DNA from: Pseudomonadota bacterium
Lineage (GTDB): Bacteria; Pseudomonadota; Gammaproteobacteria; Burkholderiales; JAJZUU01
Direction of reading: 5' to 3'
DNA: 64,000 bases
Assembly (NCBI GenBank): GCA_021848325.1
Contig: JAJZUU010000001.1
Location: forward strand, 53,721 to 117,720
Shown: one piece after another, positions 1-8,870 of the stretch
How positions within the stretch are numbered: the stretch's first letter is position 1
Layout of the letters: every line of letters starts with the position of its first letter
The notes under the pieces: generated by a model
Databases searched by the model: none
The model's input: only the letters and a program-made list of their open reading frames with translations
What the model was told of the DNA's origin: nothing
Program-made: the position numbers and the translations under genes

Positions 1-1
1 G

Positions 2-1027
2 ACGGCGTGGAGAACGGGTGTTTTTGGGTTGTGCCTCGCCCTGCAGGGCCTCTGCGCCGCGCCGACCTTGGCCGGCGACTATCATCTCGGAGCGGGCGAG
101 AACATCGGACCCGTGAACCTGGCGGGCTATTCGAACCTGGTGTTCGAGGCGCCGCACAGCGGTCCCGATGCGCTGATACTGGAAGGCCTCAGCCTGTTCG
201 TATCCGCCCACGTCAACCGCTATTTCAATCCTTTCGCGGAAGCCGAACTCGAGGGGGCGACGCTGGCCGCGGAGCATGGCGGGGCGTCCTCGGGGAAAAT
301 CTCGGTGGAACGCCTTTACAACGACTTCGAATTGACCCCGTCGGCATCCCTGCGGGTCGGGAAGATGCTCACTCCCGTCGGCGAGTGGAACCTCATCCAC
401 GCGGCTCCCCTGGTGTGGACCGTGACCCGCCCGCTTTCCACCTACTACTCGTTCCCGGTATTCGTCAGCGGCGCGTCGTTGGATATCCAGCGCGCCGCGG
501 ACGACAATTGGGGCGCGCAGATTTATCTCCAGCCAGGCAGGACCGCGCTTGCGGGGAAGGATGAACTAACGCCGCGACAATACTCCAACGTGGGCGGCCT
601 GGATATACGCTACACGGGGGATGTGTTGAACCGGCTCGGGCTGTCCTTACAGACGGCCGAGGTCCGGGGATCGGGCGGGAATCAGACGCTCGGCAGCCTC
701 TACGGGGGATTCAACACCGGCTCCGTGATGTGGGATTTCCAGGTAGATGTCACGGATATCCGCGGCGGTACGGTCGCCAGGGCTCACGACCGCGAGGGGG
801 GAGGATTTCTGCAGGCAGTCTATCCGCTTACGTCCCGCTGGTTCGTCGTCGGACAAGGAGAGTCGTTCCAACCCCGGGATTATGCCGCGCGTGCGAGGCA
901 CTGGGCGGTCGGGGCGGTCTATCGCCCGCGCCCGGCGATTTCCTGGAAGCTGGAATATCTTGATGCCCAGGGTGCGCCCGTGGGTGAACCGGGAGGCGTC
1001 TACGCAGCCTGGACGGTGCTGTTCTGA
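2..1027 (+). CDS. outer-membrane porin-like beta-barrel protein (5' partial)
   Basis: The reading frame is open from the window edge, so the true start lies upstream; the first possible internal start is TTG at 29. The visible N-terminus is a hydrophobic leader ending in an Ala-rich stretch before AGDYHL, which looks like a signal peptide. The mature part is about 310 residues of alternating polar and aromatic segments rich in Gly and Tyr, and ends in VLF; a C-terminal aromatic residue is typical of outer-membrane barrels. No specific substrate family could be recognised. The stop codon overlaps the start of the next gene (TGATG), implying translational coupling with the PstS-like protein and the c-di-GMP enzyme downstream. 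Porin-like is inferred from overall character, not from a diagnostic motif. Confidence 0.6.
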   Translation, partial: TAWRTGVFGLCLALQGLCAAPTLAGDYHLGAGENIGPVNLAGYSNLVFEAPHSGPDALILEGLSLFVSAHVNRYFNPFAEAELEGATLAAEHGGASSGKISVERLYNDFELTPSASLRVGKMLTPVGEWNLIHAAPLVWTVTRPLSTYYSFPVFVSGASLDIQRAADDNWGAQIYLQPGRTALAGKDELTPRQYSNVGGLDIRYTGDVLNRLGLSLQTAEVRGSGGNQTLGSLYGGFNTGSVMWDFQVDVTDIRGGTVARAHDREGGGFLQAVYPLTSRWFVVGQGESFQPRDYAARARHWAVGAVYRPRPAISWKLEYLDAQGAPVGEPGGVYAAWTVLF

Positions 1028-1479
1028 TGGCGACCGCCGCCGGAAGCAAGGCACGGGCGCTCCTGCTCCTTGCGCTGCTGGCGTTTTTTGTGCGCCATGG
1101 CTACGGCGCAAACACGGGCGGGTCCATCATTGTGATCGCCAATCCGAGCGTTCCGGTCGCCTCCGTAAGCCTGAAGGAACTCGTCACCATCTACCTGCTG
1201 CGAGTCACCCTCTGGCCGGACGGGCAGCCTATCGTACCGGTCAACCAGGAGGCGGACAGCCGGCTGCGCAGCCGTTTCTCCGAGACCGTCCTGGGCCAGC
1301 AGCCCATGGCGCTGGCCAATTATTGGAACCAGATGCATTTCCAGGGAAAAAATCCACCTTTGGTCATGGACTCCAGCCAGGCGGTCGCCGCTTTTGTCCG
1401 GAAGGTGCCCGGCGCGATTGGCTACGTGAGCGCGAATACCCCGACGGAAGGGGTCAAAATAGTAGAGCGCCTGCCATGA
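1027..1479 (+). CDS. short PstS-like periplasmic substrate-binding protein
   Basis: A 150-residue protein with an N-terminal signal sequence (hydrophobic residues about 10-27), then a compact PstS-like fold: IIVIANPSVPVASVS near residue 35, a middle LWPDG/IVPVNQ segment, and a C-terminal GAIGYVSAN motif that is characteristic of phosphate-binding PBP-like domains. It is about half the length of a transport-type PstS, so it probably represents the small PBP-like family often found beside signalling proteins rather than a transporter component. No ABC permease or ATPase genes are adjacent. It overlaps the porin stop (TGATG) and its own stop overlaps the ATG of the GGDEF-EAL gene (ATGA), so all three are likely one translationally coupled operon. 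A role as ligand sensor for the membrane enzyme is inference. Confidence 0.75.
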   Translation: MATAAGSKARALLLLALLAFFVRHGYGANTGGSIIVIANPSVPVASVSLKELVTIYLLRVTLWPDGQPIVPVNQEADSRLRSRFSETVLGQQPMALANYWNQMHFQGKNPPLVMDSSQAVAAFVRKVPGAIGYVSANTPTEGVKIVERLP

Positions 1480-3884
1480 TCCCGTTTGCACCCTTTCCGC
1501 GCTATCTTGGCCCTTTCGCACGCAAGGTGCTGCTCCTGCTAACCGCCCTGTTTGTCATCACCTACGCCAGTATCTCGGCCATCATCCTATTCGATCTGAG
1601 CGCCTATCAGCGCGCGGCGACTCGAAATGAACTGTCCCGTTTGGCGTCCGCGAAGCTCAATAATTTGGCGGTAGAGTTCTCCCACCAGGCGGTCAACAGC
1701 CGCGCCTGGGCCAGGCTCGACGTGATGAACGATCTCGTCACCAACGACGTGGACCAGCGCATCGCCCGCGCACTGGGGCAGATGAAGATTCAATACAGGC
1801 TGCCCGGCAACATTTACGCGTTCGGCGAAAACGGGAACCTCATCACCTCCAACGCCGTGCCGGGCGCCCGGGGGCGGTCCATGCCGTCCAACTGGAGGCT
1901 GACGCCGGGGGATGATTTCCGCTTCATCGACAAATCCGTCGACCCGTACACTGGCCAGGCGATCGTTGCCTTCAGTAACGCGGTGCCCGCCGCTTATGCC
2001 CCCGGGAAGACCATCGGCTACCTGGTGGTGACCTATCCGTGGCAGGTGGTGGCATCGCTGCTGCACGCAGACAACGCCAGCCTGGTGGTTCTGAACCATA
2101 GCGGCGAGGTGCTATACAACGGCATGGGAACGGCCTTGTCCCCGGCGGGCCTGGAACGGCTTCGGGCACACGCGACCCGCTACCCCGCCGGGCGGACGGA
2201 TTATATGGTGGCGTACGCAAAGCCCCCCGATAATCGGGTGGGGCCGCACTGGCAACTGGCCGCAATCGAATCCTCGAACAGCATGAAGGATTACCTGCAC
2301 ACCGCCTGGGAGCAGATCGCGTTGGGGATGGTCCTGCTCGGGGTGCCGTTGGGTGTGCTGACCATAGGGATCACATACCGCTTTACTCGGCCGCTGGCCG
2401 AGCTCACCGCCACCGCGCTTGAAATCAGCAAGTCGTCGGACCTCTCCAAACGTGTCGCGGTGACCGGGCGCGACGAGGTGGGCCTGCTCCAGCGCGCCTT
2501 CAACGAAATGACTTCGCGGCTGCAACAGGACATCATCGAACGCAAGAAGGCCGAAACAGAGATCCATAACCTCGCCTTTTTCGATCCGCTGACCCAGCTT
2601 CCGAATCGCCGTTTTCTGCACGGCCGCGTAGAGTACGCATTGAATAGTAGCGCCCTGCACGGAAATCACGGCGCGCTCATGTTCATTGATCTTGATCACT
2701 TCAAGAAACTCAACGATACCAAGGGGCACGAGTGGGGCGACCAGTTACTGATCGAAGTGGCCAAACGGCTGAAACCCTGTGTCCGGACCACGGATACGAT
2801 AGCCAGACTGGGGGGCGACGAGTTTGTCGTGCTCCTGGAAGGCTTAAGCGAGCGGCCGGAAGAAGCGACCACCCAGGCCAGGAAGGTGGCGGAGAAGATC
2901 CTCAATGTGATCACCCAGCCCTTCGTGCCCAAAGATCGCGATGCCGACGAATACCAAGGTACCTGCAGTATCGGGATCTCCCTGTTCAGAGGCAATGAAA
3001 CCACGCTCAACGACCTGCTCAAACAAGCCGATATCGCGATGTACTTCGTGAAGGACTCCGGCCGCAACGCCATTCGCTTTTTCGATGTTGGCATGCAGTC
3101 CGCGATGGAGTATCGCAACGCATTGGAAACCGACCTGCGCCGCGTTCTATCAAAGCGGCAGTTGAGGCTCTACTTCCAGCCGCAGGTAGATAGCGTCGGG
3201 CGCATCCTGGGCGCCGAGGTGCTGCTGCGCTGGGAACATCCGGAACACGGCCTCGTTTCGCCGGTGGAATTCATCCCGCTGGCCGAGGAAACCGGATTGA
3301 TAGTACCGATCGGGCTATGGGTACTGGAGACCGCCTGCGCCCAACTCAATGCGTGGAAAGGCGGCCCCCATACCCGGACTTTGGTGCTTGCCATCAATGT
3401 CAGCGCCCGCCAGTTCCAGCAGCCGGATTTTCTTGCACGGGTGAGTGAAATACTCGAGAGGACGGCTGTTGATCCGGCTCAACTCAAGCTCGAGCTGACC
3501 GAGAGCCTCATACTCGATAACGTCAGCGCCGCCATAACCACGATGCGCGCACTCAAAGCGATGGGGATTGGTTTTTCGATGGATGACTTCGGTACCGGCT
3601 ACTCGTCGCTGACCTACCTGAAGCTGTTGCCATTGGATCAGCTCAAGATTGACCGATCCTTTATACGCAACATCGCGACCGACCCCAATGACGCTGCCAT
3701 CGTGCGGACGATTATCGCAATGGGGAAAACCTTGGGAATGGATGTCATCGCAGAAGGGGTGGAGACCGAGGCGCAGCGCGAATTTCTCGAATTGCAGGGG
3801 TGCCGTGCCTTCCAGGGATATTTGTTTGGCAAGCCCCTGCCGCTACCGGACTTCGAGCAACTGTTGGGCGTGCGGCAAGCCTGA
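1476..3884 (+). CDS. membrane-bound GGDEF-EAL c-di-GMP enzyme with periplasmic sensor domain
   Basis: The chosen ATG overlaps the previous stop (ATGA); the frame stays open far upstream but that part has no domain and lies over two real genes. The 802-residue product has a TM helix near residues 16-38, a periplasmic CHASE4/Cache-like region to about 278, a second TM helix near 280-302, a HAMP linker, a GGDEF domain with intact ARLGGDEF near residue 445, and an EAL domain. The EAL signature reads EVL (near residue 580), keeping the catalytic Glu. The other EAL-site signatures NVSARQF, ELTESLI, DDFGTGYSS, LKIDRSF and AEGVET are all present. Both cyclase and phosphodiesterase activities therefore look possible. 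Coupling to a porin-like and a PstS-like protein suggests that a periplasmic ligand is sensed. Confidence 0.92.
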   Translation: MIPFAPFPRYLGPFARKVLLLLTALFVITYASISAIILFDLSAYQRAATRNELSRLASAKLNNLAVEFSHQAVNSRAWARLDVMNDLVTNDVDQRIARALGQMKIQYRLPGNIYAFGENGNLITSNAVPGARGRSMPSNWRLTPGDDFRFIDKSVDPYTGQAIVAFSNAVPAAYAPGKTIGYLVVTYPWQVVASLLHADNASLVVLNHSGEVLYNGMGTALSPAGLERLRAHATRYPAGRTDYMVAYAKPPDNRVGPHWQLAAIESSNSMKDYLHTAWEQIALGMVLLGVPLGVLTIGITYRFTRPLAELTATALEISKSSDLSKRVAVTGRDEVGLLQRAFNEMTSRLQQDIIERKKAETEIHNLAFFDPLTQLPNRRFLHGRVEYALNSSALHGNHGALMFIDLDHFKKLNDTKGHEWGDQLLIEVAKRLKPCVRTTDTIARLGGDEFVVLLEGLSERPEEATTQARKVAEKILNVITQPFVPKDRDADEYQGTCSIGISLFRGNETTLNDLLKQADIAMYFVKDSGRNAIRFFDVGMQSAMEYRNALETDLRRVLSKRQLRLYFQPQVDSVGRILGAEVLLRWEHPEHGLVSPVEFIPLAEETGLIVPIGLWVLETACAQLNAWKGGPHTRTLVLAINVSARQFQQPDFLARVSEILERTAVDPAQLKLELTESLILDNVSAAITTMRALKAMGIGFSMDDFGTGYSSLTYLKLLPLDQLKIDRSFIRNIATDPNDAAIVRTIIAMGKTLGMDVIAEGVETEAQREFLELQGCRAFQGYLFGKPLPLPDFEQLLGVRQA

Positions 3885-3888
3885 CCAC

Positions 3889-3902
3889 CGCGGCATGCCG
3901 CG
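3889..3902. terminator. palindrome between convergent genes, possible terminator
   Basis: A perfect 14-bp palindrome, CGCGGCATGCCGCG, lies in the 71-bp gap between the converging GGDEF-EAL and acyl-CoA ligase genes. It could form a hairpin on either transcript. There is only a weak CTTCTT tract after it on the plus strand, so rho-independent function is uncertain. Confidence 0.3.
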
Positions 3903-3955
3903 CTTCTTGCACCGGGTCATTGAAACCGCCCCCTTTTCCCGCTGAGCACCCGGCA

Positions 3956-5677
3956 TTACTCCCCTTTCTGGCTCGGCCGCAGGCCCATCCGCTCCGCCGC
4001 GATTTCCCGCATGCGGAATTTCTGCAGCTTGCCGGTGACCGTCATGGGAAACGCCTCCACGAACCACACGTAACGCGGGATCTTGAAATGGGCGATGTTT
4101 CCCTGGCAGAAGTCCCGGATATCCTCCTCGGTGGCGCTCTGCCCGGCGCGCAACTGGATCCAGGCCATCACCTCCTCGCCGTAGAATCGGTCGGGCACGC
4201 CGAACACCGCCACCTGGGCGATCTTGGGATGGGTAAACAGGAACTCCTCGATCTCCCTGGGGTAGATGTTCTCCCCGCCGCGGATGATCATCTCCTTGAG
4301 CCGCCCGGTGATGCGCAGGTAGCCCTCGCCGTCCATGGTGCCCAGGTCCCCGGAGTGCAGCCAGCCGTTGGCGTCGATGGCCTTGCCCGTGGCGTCGGGG
4401 TCGCCGTAGTAGCCCTTCATGATGTGGTAGCCGCGGAAGCATATCTCACCCACCTCGCCCAGGGGCAGCGTCCGCCCCGTTTCCAGGCTCGCCACCTTGA
4501 CCTCCTGGTGGGGCAGGTTTCTGCCCACCGTCTCCACCCGGCGCTCGAAGCTGTCCTCCCTGGCGGTGAGGTGGGTCAGGGGGGAGGCCTCGGTCTCGCC
4601 GTAGCCGATCAGGATCTCCCGGCAGTGCATCTCCTCCATCACCCGCTTCATCAGGGCCGGCGGGCACGGGGCGCCTGCCATCACCCCGGTGCGCAGGGTG
4701 CCAAGATCGAACTCCCGGAACCGGGGGTGCTCCAGTTCCGCGATGAACATGGTGGGCACGCCGTGGATCGCCGTGCAGCGCTCTCCTTGCACGGCCTGCA
4801 GCACTGCCAGGGGATCGAAGTGCTCGCACGGCAGCACCTCGCACGCCCCCACAGACAGGCACAGCAGGTTGGCCAGCACCATGCCGAAGCAGTGGTAGAA
4901 CGGCACCGGCACGCACAGCCGGTCCCGCTCTGAAAAGTGCATGGCGCGGGCCGAGAAATACGCGTTGTTGAGCAGGTTGTGGTGGGACAGCAGCACCGCC
5001 TTGGGGAACCCGGTGGTGCCCGAGGTGTACTGGATATTGATGGGATCGTCCATATCCAGGGAGGCGCCGATCTGATCCAGCCTTTCCGCCGGGACCGCCT
5101 GGGCCATTTCCAGCACTTCTGGCCAGGTCCAAAATCCGGGAAGGGGCCGACGCGTGCGCTCCGGGCCGGCGGGGTCGTACAACACCACCCGCCGCAGGAA
5201 CGGAAACTCGCCGCTGCCCAGCCGCTCGGGCGCCGCCTCCTTGAGTTGGGGCAGGAGCTCCGCCAGCATGGCCACGTAGTCGCTGCTGTGGAACGCGGGG
5301 ATGAGGAACAGGCCCTGCACCTCCGAGCGCTTCAGGGCATAGGCCAGTTCCCGCGGGCGATAGGCCGGGTTGATGTTGACCAGGACGGCCCCGATGCGCG
5401 CGGTGGCCATTTGCAACAGCAGCCATTCCAGGTTGTTGGTCGCCCAGATGCCGATGCGCTCGCCCTTGCCGAACCCGAGCGCCAACAGGCCCCGCGCCAG
5501 CCCATCGATCCGGCTCGCCAGGGCGGCGTAGCTGAGGCGCACCCCCTGGGGCAGAGAGACCACCGCCTCGCGCTCGGCAAAGCGCTTGACCACCTGCGCG
5601 AAGTGCTGCGGGATGGTCGCCCCCAGCAGCGGGGCGGTCCCGCCCCGGTGGGAATAGCTGCCGGCCGCATCCGTCAT
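3956..5677 (-). CDS. AMP-forming acyl-CoA synthetase (ligase)
   Basis: A 573-residue member of the ANL (acyl/aryl-CoA synthetase) superfamily, which activates a carboxylic acid with ATP to an acyl-adenylate and then to the CoA thioester. Visible motifs in order: P-loop YTSGTTGFPK at about residue 215, the GYGETEASP motif, the hinge region with GWLHSGDLG, and the C-terminal GRLKEMIIRGGENIYP and TGKLQKF motif with the catalytic Lys. Length is normal for the family. It is the last gene of a minus-strand set with a 2-oxoacid oxidoreductase and an amino-acid dehydrogenase, 36 bp after the oxidoreductase beta gene. Substrate cannot be read from the sequence; a medium- or branched-chain fatty acid, or an aryl acid, is plausible from context. 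Confidence 0.88.
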   Translation of the reverse strand: MTDAAGSYSHRGGTAPLLGATIPQHFAQVVKRFAEREAVVSLPQGVRLSYAALASRIDGLARGLLALGFGKGERIGIWATNNLEWLLLQMATARIGAVLVNINPAYRPRELAYALKRSEVQGLFLIPAFHSSDYVAMLAELLPQLKEAAPERLGSGEFPFLRRVVLYDPAGPERTRRPLPGFWTWPEVLEMAQAVPAERLDQIGASLDMDDPINIQYTSGTTGFPKAVLLSHHNLLNNAYFSARAMHFSERDRLCVPVPFYHCFGMVLANLLCLSVGACEVLPCEHFDPLAVLQAVQGERCTAIHGVPTMFIAELEHPRFREFDLGTLRTGVMAGAPCPPALMKRVMEEMHCREILIGYGETEASPLTHLTAREDSFERRVETVGRNLPHQEVKVASLETGRTLPLGEVGEICFRGYHIMKGYYGDPDATGKAIDANGWLHSGDLGTMDGEGYLRITGRLKEMIIRGGENIYPREIEEFLFTHPKIAQVAVFGVPDRFYGEEVMAWIQLRAGQSATEEDIRDFCQGNIAHFKIPRYVWFVEAFPMTVTGKLQKFRMREIAAERMGLRPSQKGE

Positions 5678-5713
5678 GATCCGTCCGCTCCGTGGGGCCG
5701 TCTCGCGCGCCGC

Positions 5714-6628
5714 TCAACCCACCGCCTGCCAGTAGGCATCGACCCGCCCCTGGATCTCGCCCAACAAGGCCTCGTTGCGTTGCGGCGTGAAGAGGTGGGC
5801 AAAGCGCCCCTGGGTCTTGAGGTAATCCTCCACCGGCAGGCGCGCGCCGGGGATCTTGGTGTGCGTCACCTTGCCGTCCCGGTATTCCTTCAACGGCCAC
5901 ACCCCGCTCCTGACCGCCAGCCTGCCGATCTCCACCGTGTCCTTCGGGTCGTAGTCCCAGCCGGTGGGGCAGGGGGACAAAGCGATGATGAACCGGGGGC
6001 CCTTGAGGCCCTTGGCCTGCTCGACCTTGCGTGCCAGGTCCAGCGGCTCCGCCCCGATGGCCGTCGCCACGTAGGCCGGCCGATGCGCCGCCAGGATGGA
6101 AAACAGGTCCTTCTTGTAGCCCGGATAGCCGCGCGCGCCCGTGCTGGTGGCGGTCCTGGCCCCGTGGGGCGTAGCGCCGGAATATTGCTGGCCGGTGTTG
6201 CCGTAGCCCTCGTTGTCGTAGCAGACATAGAGGAAATCCAGCCCGCGCTCGATGGCGCCGGAAGTGGCGGATAGCCCCATGCCGTAGGCCGCCCCGTCGC
6301 CGGTCAGCACCACCACCTCCAGGTCGTCTGTCGGCGCCATCCTGCCCTTTTGCAACAGGATATCCAGGGCATCGCGCACCCCTTGCGCCCCGGCCGGCGC
6401 ACTGGCCATGGCGGTATACAGCCAGGAGCCGCGAAACGGGGTGAAGGGGTAGACCGAAAGCAGGGTCATGCACCCGGCGGCATTGACGAAGACTGTCTTC
6501 TCCCCCAGGATATCGTAGATCTCGTGCAGCGCTTCCAGCCCGCCGCAGCCTGCGCACATGGGGGTGCCGCTGCCCAGCAGGTGGCCGGAGGGCAAGTCCT
6601 TCATCCGCTTGAACCGAGTCTCGCTCAC
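5714..6628 (-). CDS. 2-oxoacid:acceptor oxidoreductase, beta (TPP-binding) subunit
   Basis: A 304-residue thiamine-pyrophosphate-binding subunit of the pyruvate/2-oxoacid:ferredoxin oxidoreductase family. The N-terminal CAGCGG motif matches the cysteines that hold the beta-subunit Fe-S cluster. The TPP/Mg motif is GDGAAYGMG followed by a conserved Asn in YDNEGYGNTG. Together with the adjacent alpha and gamma-delta genes it would decarboxylate a 2-oxoacid to acyl-CoA and reduce ferredoxin, or run in the reverse, carboxylating direction. The start is GTG, overlapping the alpha-subunit stop (GTGA), which supports translational coupling. Which 2-oxoacid is used (pyruvate, branched-chain or aryl) is not decided by the sequence. 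Confidence 0.88.
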   Translation of the reverse strand: MSETRFKRMKDLPSGHLLGSGTPMCAGCGGLEALHEIYDILGEKTVFVNAAGCMTLLSVYPFTPFRGSWLYTAMASAPAGAQGVRDALDILLQKGRMAPTDDLEVVVLTGDGAAYGMGLSATSGAIERGLDFLYVCYDNEGYGNTGQQYSGATPHGARTATSTGARGYPGYKKDLFSILAAHRPAYVATAIGAEPLDLARKVEQAKGLKGPRFIIALSPCPTGWDYDPKDTVEIGRLAVRSGVWPLKEYRDGKVTHTKIPGARLPVEDYLKTQGRFAHLFTPQRNEALLGEIQGRVDAYWQAVG

Positions 6629-7872
6629 GATTCCTCCCCCAGCCCTTGCCGCTCCACATGGGCGATGGCCTGAAGTTTCCTGACCTCCCTCAGTTCATCC
6701 AGGGTATAGAGCAGCCTGGGAGGCGGGGCGGTCCCCTGCTCCGCGGCGCTACGGGTCACTGCGGCCATCTCGTAGAATTCCTCCGCGCTGATGTCCCGCC
6801 CGCCCAGCCCGCCGATGAAGCTCACCAGAACGGGGGCCGCCTGCCCCAGGCCGTAGAGGGCCGAGGCCAGCTCCCCGTAGAGCACGCCCCCTTTCCCCAT
6901 GGAAATGTTCTGGTCGATCACCGCCACACCCCTCTTGCCGGCCAGCGCCCGGCGCAGCCCCTCCTCCGGGAACGGTCGCAACAGCCGCGGCCTGACGCAG
7001 CCCACCGGCCGGCCCGCCTGCCGCAGCCGGTCCACCGCCTCCCGCGCCTTGGTGGCGAAGGACCCCATCATGACGAAAACGATCTCCGCGTCCTCGGTAC
7101 GATAAGTGTCCAGCGCGCCGTAAGTCCGGCCGAAGGTGCGCGCGAATTCCTCCGCGATCTCCTCATGGGCCTCGAGGGCGTTCAGGGCGGCCAGGTGGCT
7201 TTCGTAGCGGAAATAGGAATAGGGCGAGCCCCCCAGCACCACCACCGCCTGGCTCAGGGGCGCGCTGGCGCGGAAGCGGACGTTTTCCGGGTCGTAAGGC
7301 GGCAGAAAGCCGTCTACCGCCGCCGGGTCCGGGGTCTCCACCGGTTCCCGGGTGAAGGAGAGATAAAAGCCGTCCAGGTTCACGATCACCGGCAGCCTCA
7401 CGCGGGCGTCCTCCCCCAGCCGGTAGGCCATGAGGATGCTGTCCAGCACCTCCTGGCAGGTAGCGCAATGGATCTGCAGAAAGCCGCTGTCCCGCGTAGC
7501 CAGGACGTCGTTGTGATCGGGCTCCAGGGTGAGGGGCGAGGCCAGCCCGCGGGATACGTTGACCAGCACGAAGGGCGCCCGCCAGCCGGCCACGGTGTAG
7601 ATCATCTCCATGCCGTACAGCAGCCCCTGGCTGGAGGTGGCGGTAAACACCCGGGCCCCGGTGGCGGCCGCGGCCCCCGCCGCGGTGATCATGGAGTGCT
7701 CCGACTCCAGGGTGGCCATGCGGCAGTCCATCTCGCCCGAGTCGATCCAGGACCCGATGGTCTCGATGATCTCGGTCTGGGGGGTGATGGGGAAGGCCGG
7801 CAGATAGTCGGCCCGCGCCAGGCGTGCGCCCCAGGCCGCGGCCCTGTTTCCGGTCAACAGGATGCGCGTCAT
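6625..7872 (-). CDS. 2-oxoacid:acceptor oxidoreductase, alpha subunit
   Basis: A 415-residue alpha subunit of the pyruvate/2-oxoisovalerate ferredoxin oxidoreductase family, starting MTRILLTGNRAAAWGARLA with the family hallmark YLPAFPITPQTEI near residue 25. Next come the pyrimidine-binding segment with ESEHSMITAAGAAAATGARVFTATSSQG and the C-terminal region with the conserved QNISMGKGG. The frame continues upstream but the ATG at 7872 overlaps the stop of the gamma-delta gene (ATGA), as expected in a coupled operon. It pairs with the beta subunit to form the catalytic core. Confidence 0.88.
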   Translation of the reverse strand: MTRILLTGNRAAAWGARLARADYLPAFPITPQTEIIETIGSWIDSGEMDCRMATLESEHSMITAAGAAAATGARVFTATSSQGLLYGMEMIYTVAGWRAPFVLVNVSRGLASPLTLEPDHNDVLATRDSGFLQIHCATCQEVLDSILMAYRLGEDARVRLPVIVNLDGFYLSFTREPVETPDPAAVDGFLPPYDPENVRFRASAPLSQAVVVLGGSPYSYFRYESHLAALNALEAHEEIAEEFARTFGRTYGALDTYRTEDAEIVFVMMGSFATKAREAVDRLRQAGRPVGCVRPRLLRPFPEEGLRRALAGKRGVAVIDQNISMGKGGVLYGELASALYGLGQAAPVLVSFIGGLGGRDISAEEFYEMAAVTRSAAEQGTAPPPRLLYTLDELREVRKLQAIAHVERQGLGEES

Positions 7873-8795
7873 GGCCGGCCCCCCTCCGCTGCCGCCGCTG
7901 CGCGCTCCGCAATCGCCTCGATGGCGTGGGGCGGGCACTGGGCCACGCAGATCATGCAGCCCTTGCAGTGCTCGTAGTCGATCTGCGGCCGGCCCTCCGC
8001 ATTCACGCCGATGGCGCTGTCCGGGCAGAAGCTGCTGCATACCCACCAGCAGCGGTTGCAGCGGCTGTAGTCGATCACCGGGCGCATGGTGCGCCACAGG
8101 CCGGTCTTCACCTCCACGCTGGTGGCGGCCCCATGGATGGCCGGCGCCGCCACCCGCGCGTCCTCGAACGGCAGGTCGATCCACTCGGGGTGCCGGTAAC
8201 CGCTGGCGGATACCTCCGTTCCCTCCTGCACGCAACCGGCATGGCCCGCCATCAGATCGAACGCCGCCAACGCCCGCTCCAGGTTGGCGGCCACCACCTC
8301 GGCCCCCAAGGGTCCGAGTTCTTCCCGGATTGCGCGCTCCGTCGCGCCCCGCGAGACCACACCCAACAGCGCCGCCGCCGCACCCGCGCAGGCGGCCCCG
8401 GCAAAGCGCAGCTCCTGGCGGTCCTCCGCCGTCGCCGGCAACGTGAGCACCGGACCTTTCAGGTTGAGCCTGTCTTTCCAGACGGATGGTGCTTCCTGGC
8501 TGTTGACGAGCAGCACCGTGAAATCGCCCAACCCCGCCATCACGCCCGCCGCCGGCATGGGCACCAGGGTGTCGTCGGCCACGATGACCAGGTCGGGGCG
8601 ACGGATCACCCCCCGCTCGTTGATGGGCTGCCTCGATGCGCGCACGTAGGCGAACAGCGGGGCGCCCCGGCGCTCCGCGCCGTAGCGGGGGGCGTCCTGC
8701 ACCTCGAAGCCGTCGAGGAACAGGGCGGTGCCCAGGATACGGCTGGCGGTCTTCATGCCCTGCCCTCCGCGACCGTGGAATCGAATGCGATACAT
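7869..8795 (-). CDS. 2-oxoacid:acceptor oxidoreductase, fused gamma-delta (ferredoxin-like) subunit
   Basis: The 308-residue product begins with the gamma-subunit motif RFHGRGGQGMKTASRILG, typical of the CoA-binding gamma domain (about residues 1-185). It ends with a ferredoxin-like domain carrying two 4Fe-4S motifs, CNRCWWVCSSFCP and CKGCMICVAQCP (about residues 244-295). Separate gamma and delta genes are usual in four-subunit enzymes; here they are fused. It is the first subunit gene transcribed and overlaps the alpha gene by 4 bp. The delta domain would pass electrons to ferredoxin or a related acceptor. Confidence 0.88.
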   Translation of the reverse strand: MYRIRFHGRGGQGMKTASRILGTALFLDGFEVQDAPRYGAERRGAPLFAYVRASRQPINERGVIRRPDLVIVADDTLVPMPAAGVMAGLGDFTVLLVNSQEAPSVWKDRLNLKGPVLTLPATAEDRQELRFAGAACAGAAAALLGVVSRGATERAIREELGPLGAEVVAANLERALAAFDLMAGHAGCVQEGTEVSASGYRHPEWIDLPFEDARVAAPAIHGAATSVEVKTGLWRTMRPVIDYSRCNRCWWVCSSFCPDSAIGVNAEGRPQIDYEHCKGCMICVAQCPPHAIEAIAERAAAAAEGGRP

Positions 8796-8870
8796 GGCGC
8801 CTCTTCGAACTCCCTCAGCCCGCCTCTTCGCCCGGAGACGGGGATCCCGCGATCCGGTGAAATATCCGGA

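Noticed and set aside
747..1475. N-terminal extension of the GGDEF-EAL gene back to 747
   Set aside because: It lies in a different frame over the porin-like and PstS-like genes. The ATG at 1476 overlaps the previous stop and starts directly before the first TM helix.
4446..6659. 737-codon minus-strand frame over the acyl-CoA ligase and oxidoreductase beta genes
   Set aside because: It is Gly/Arg/Pro-rich shadow sequence. The real genes in other frames show complete family motifs.
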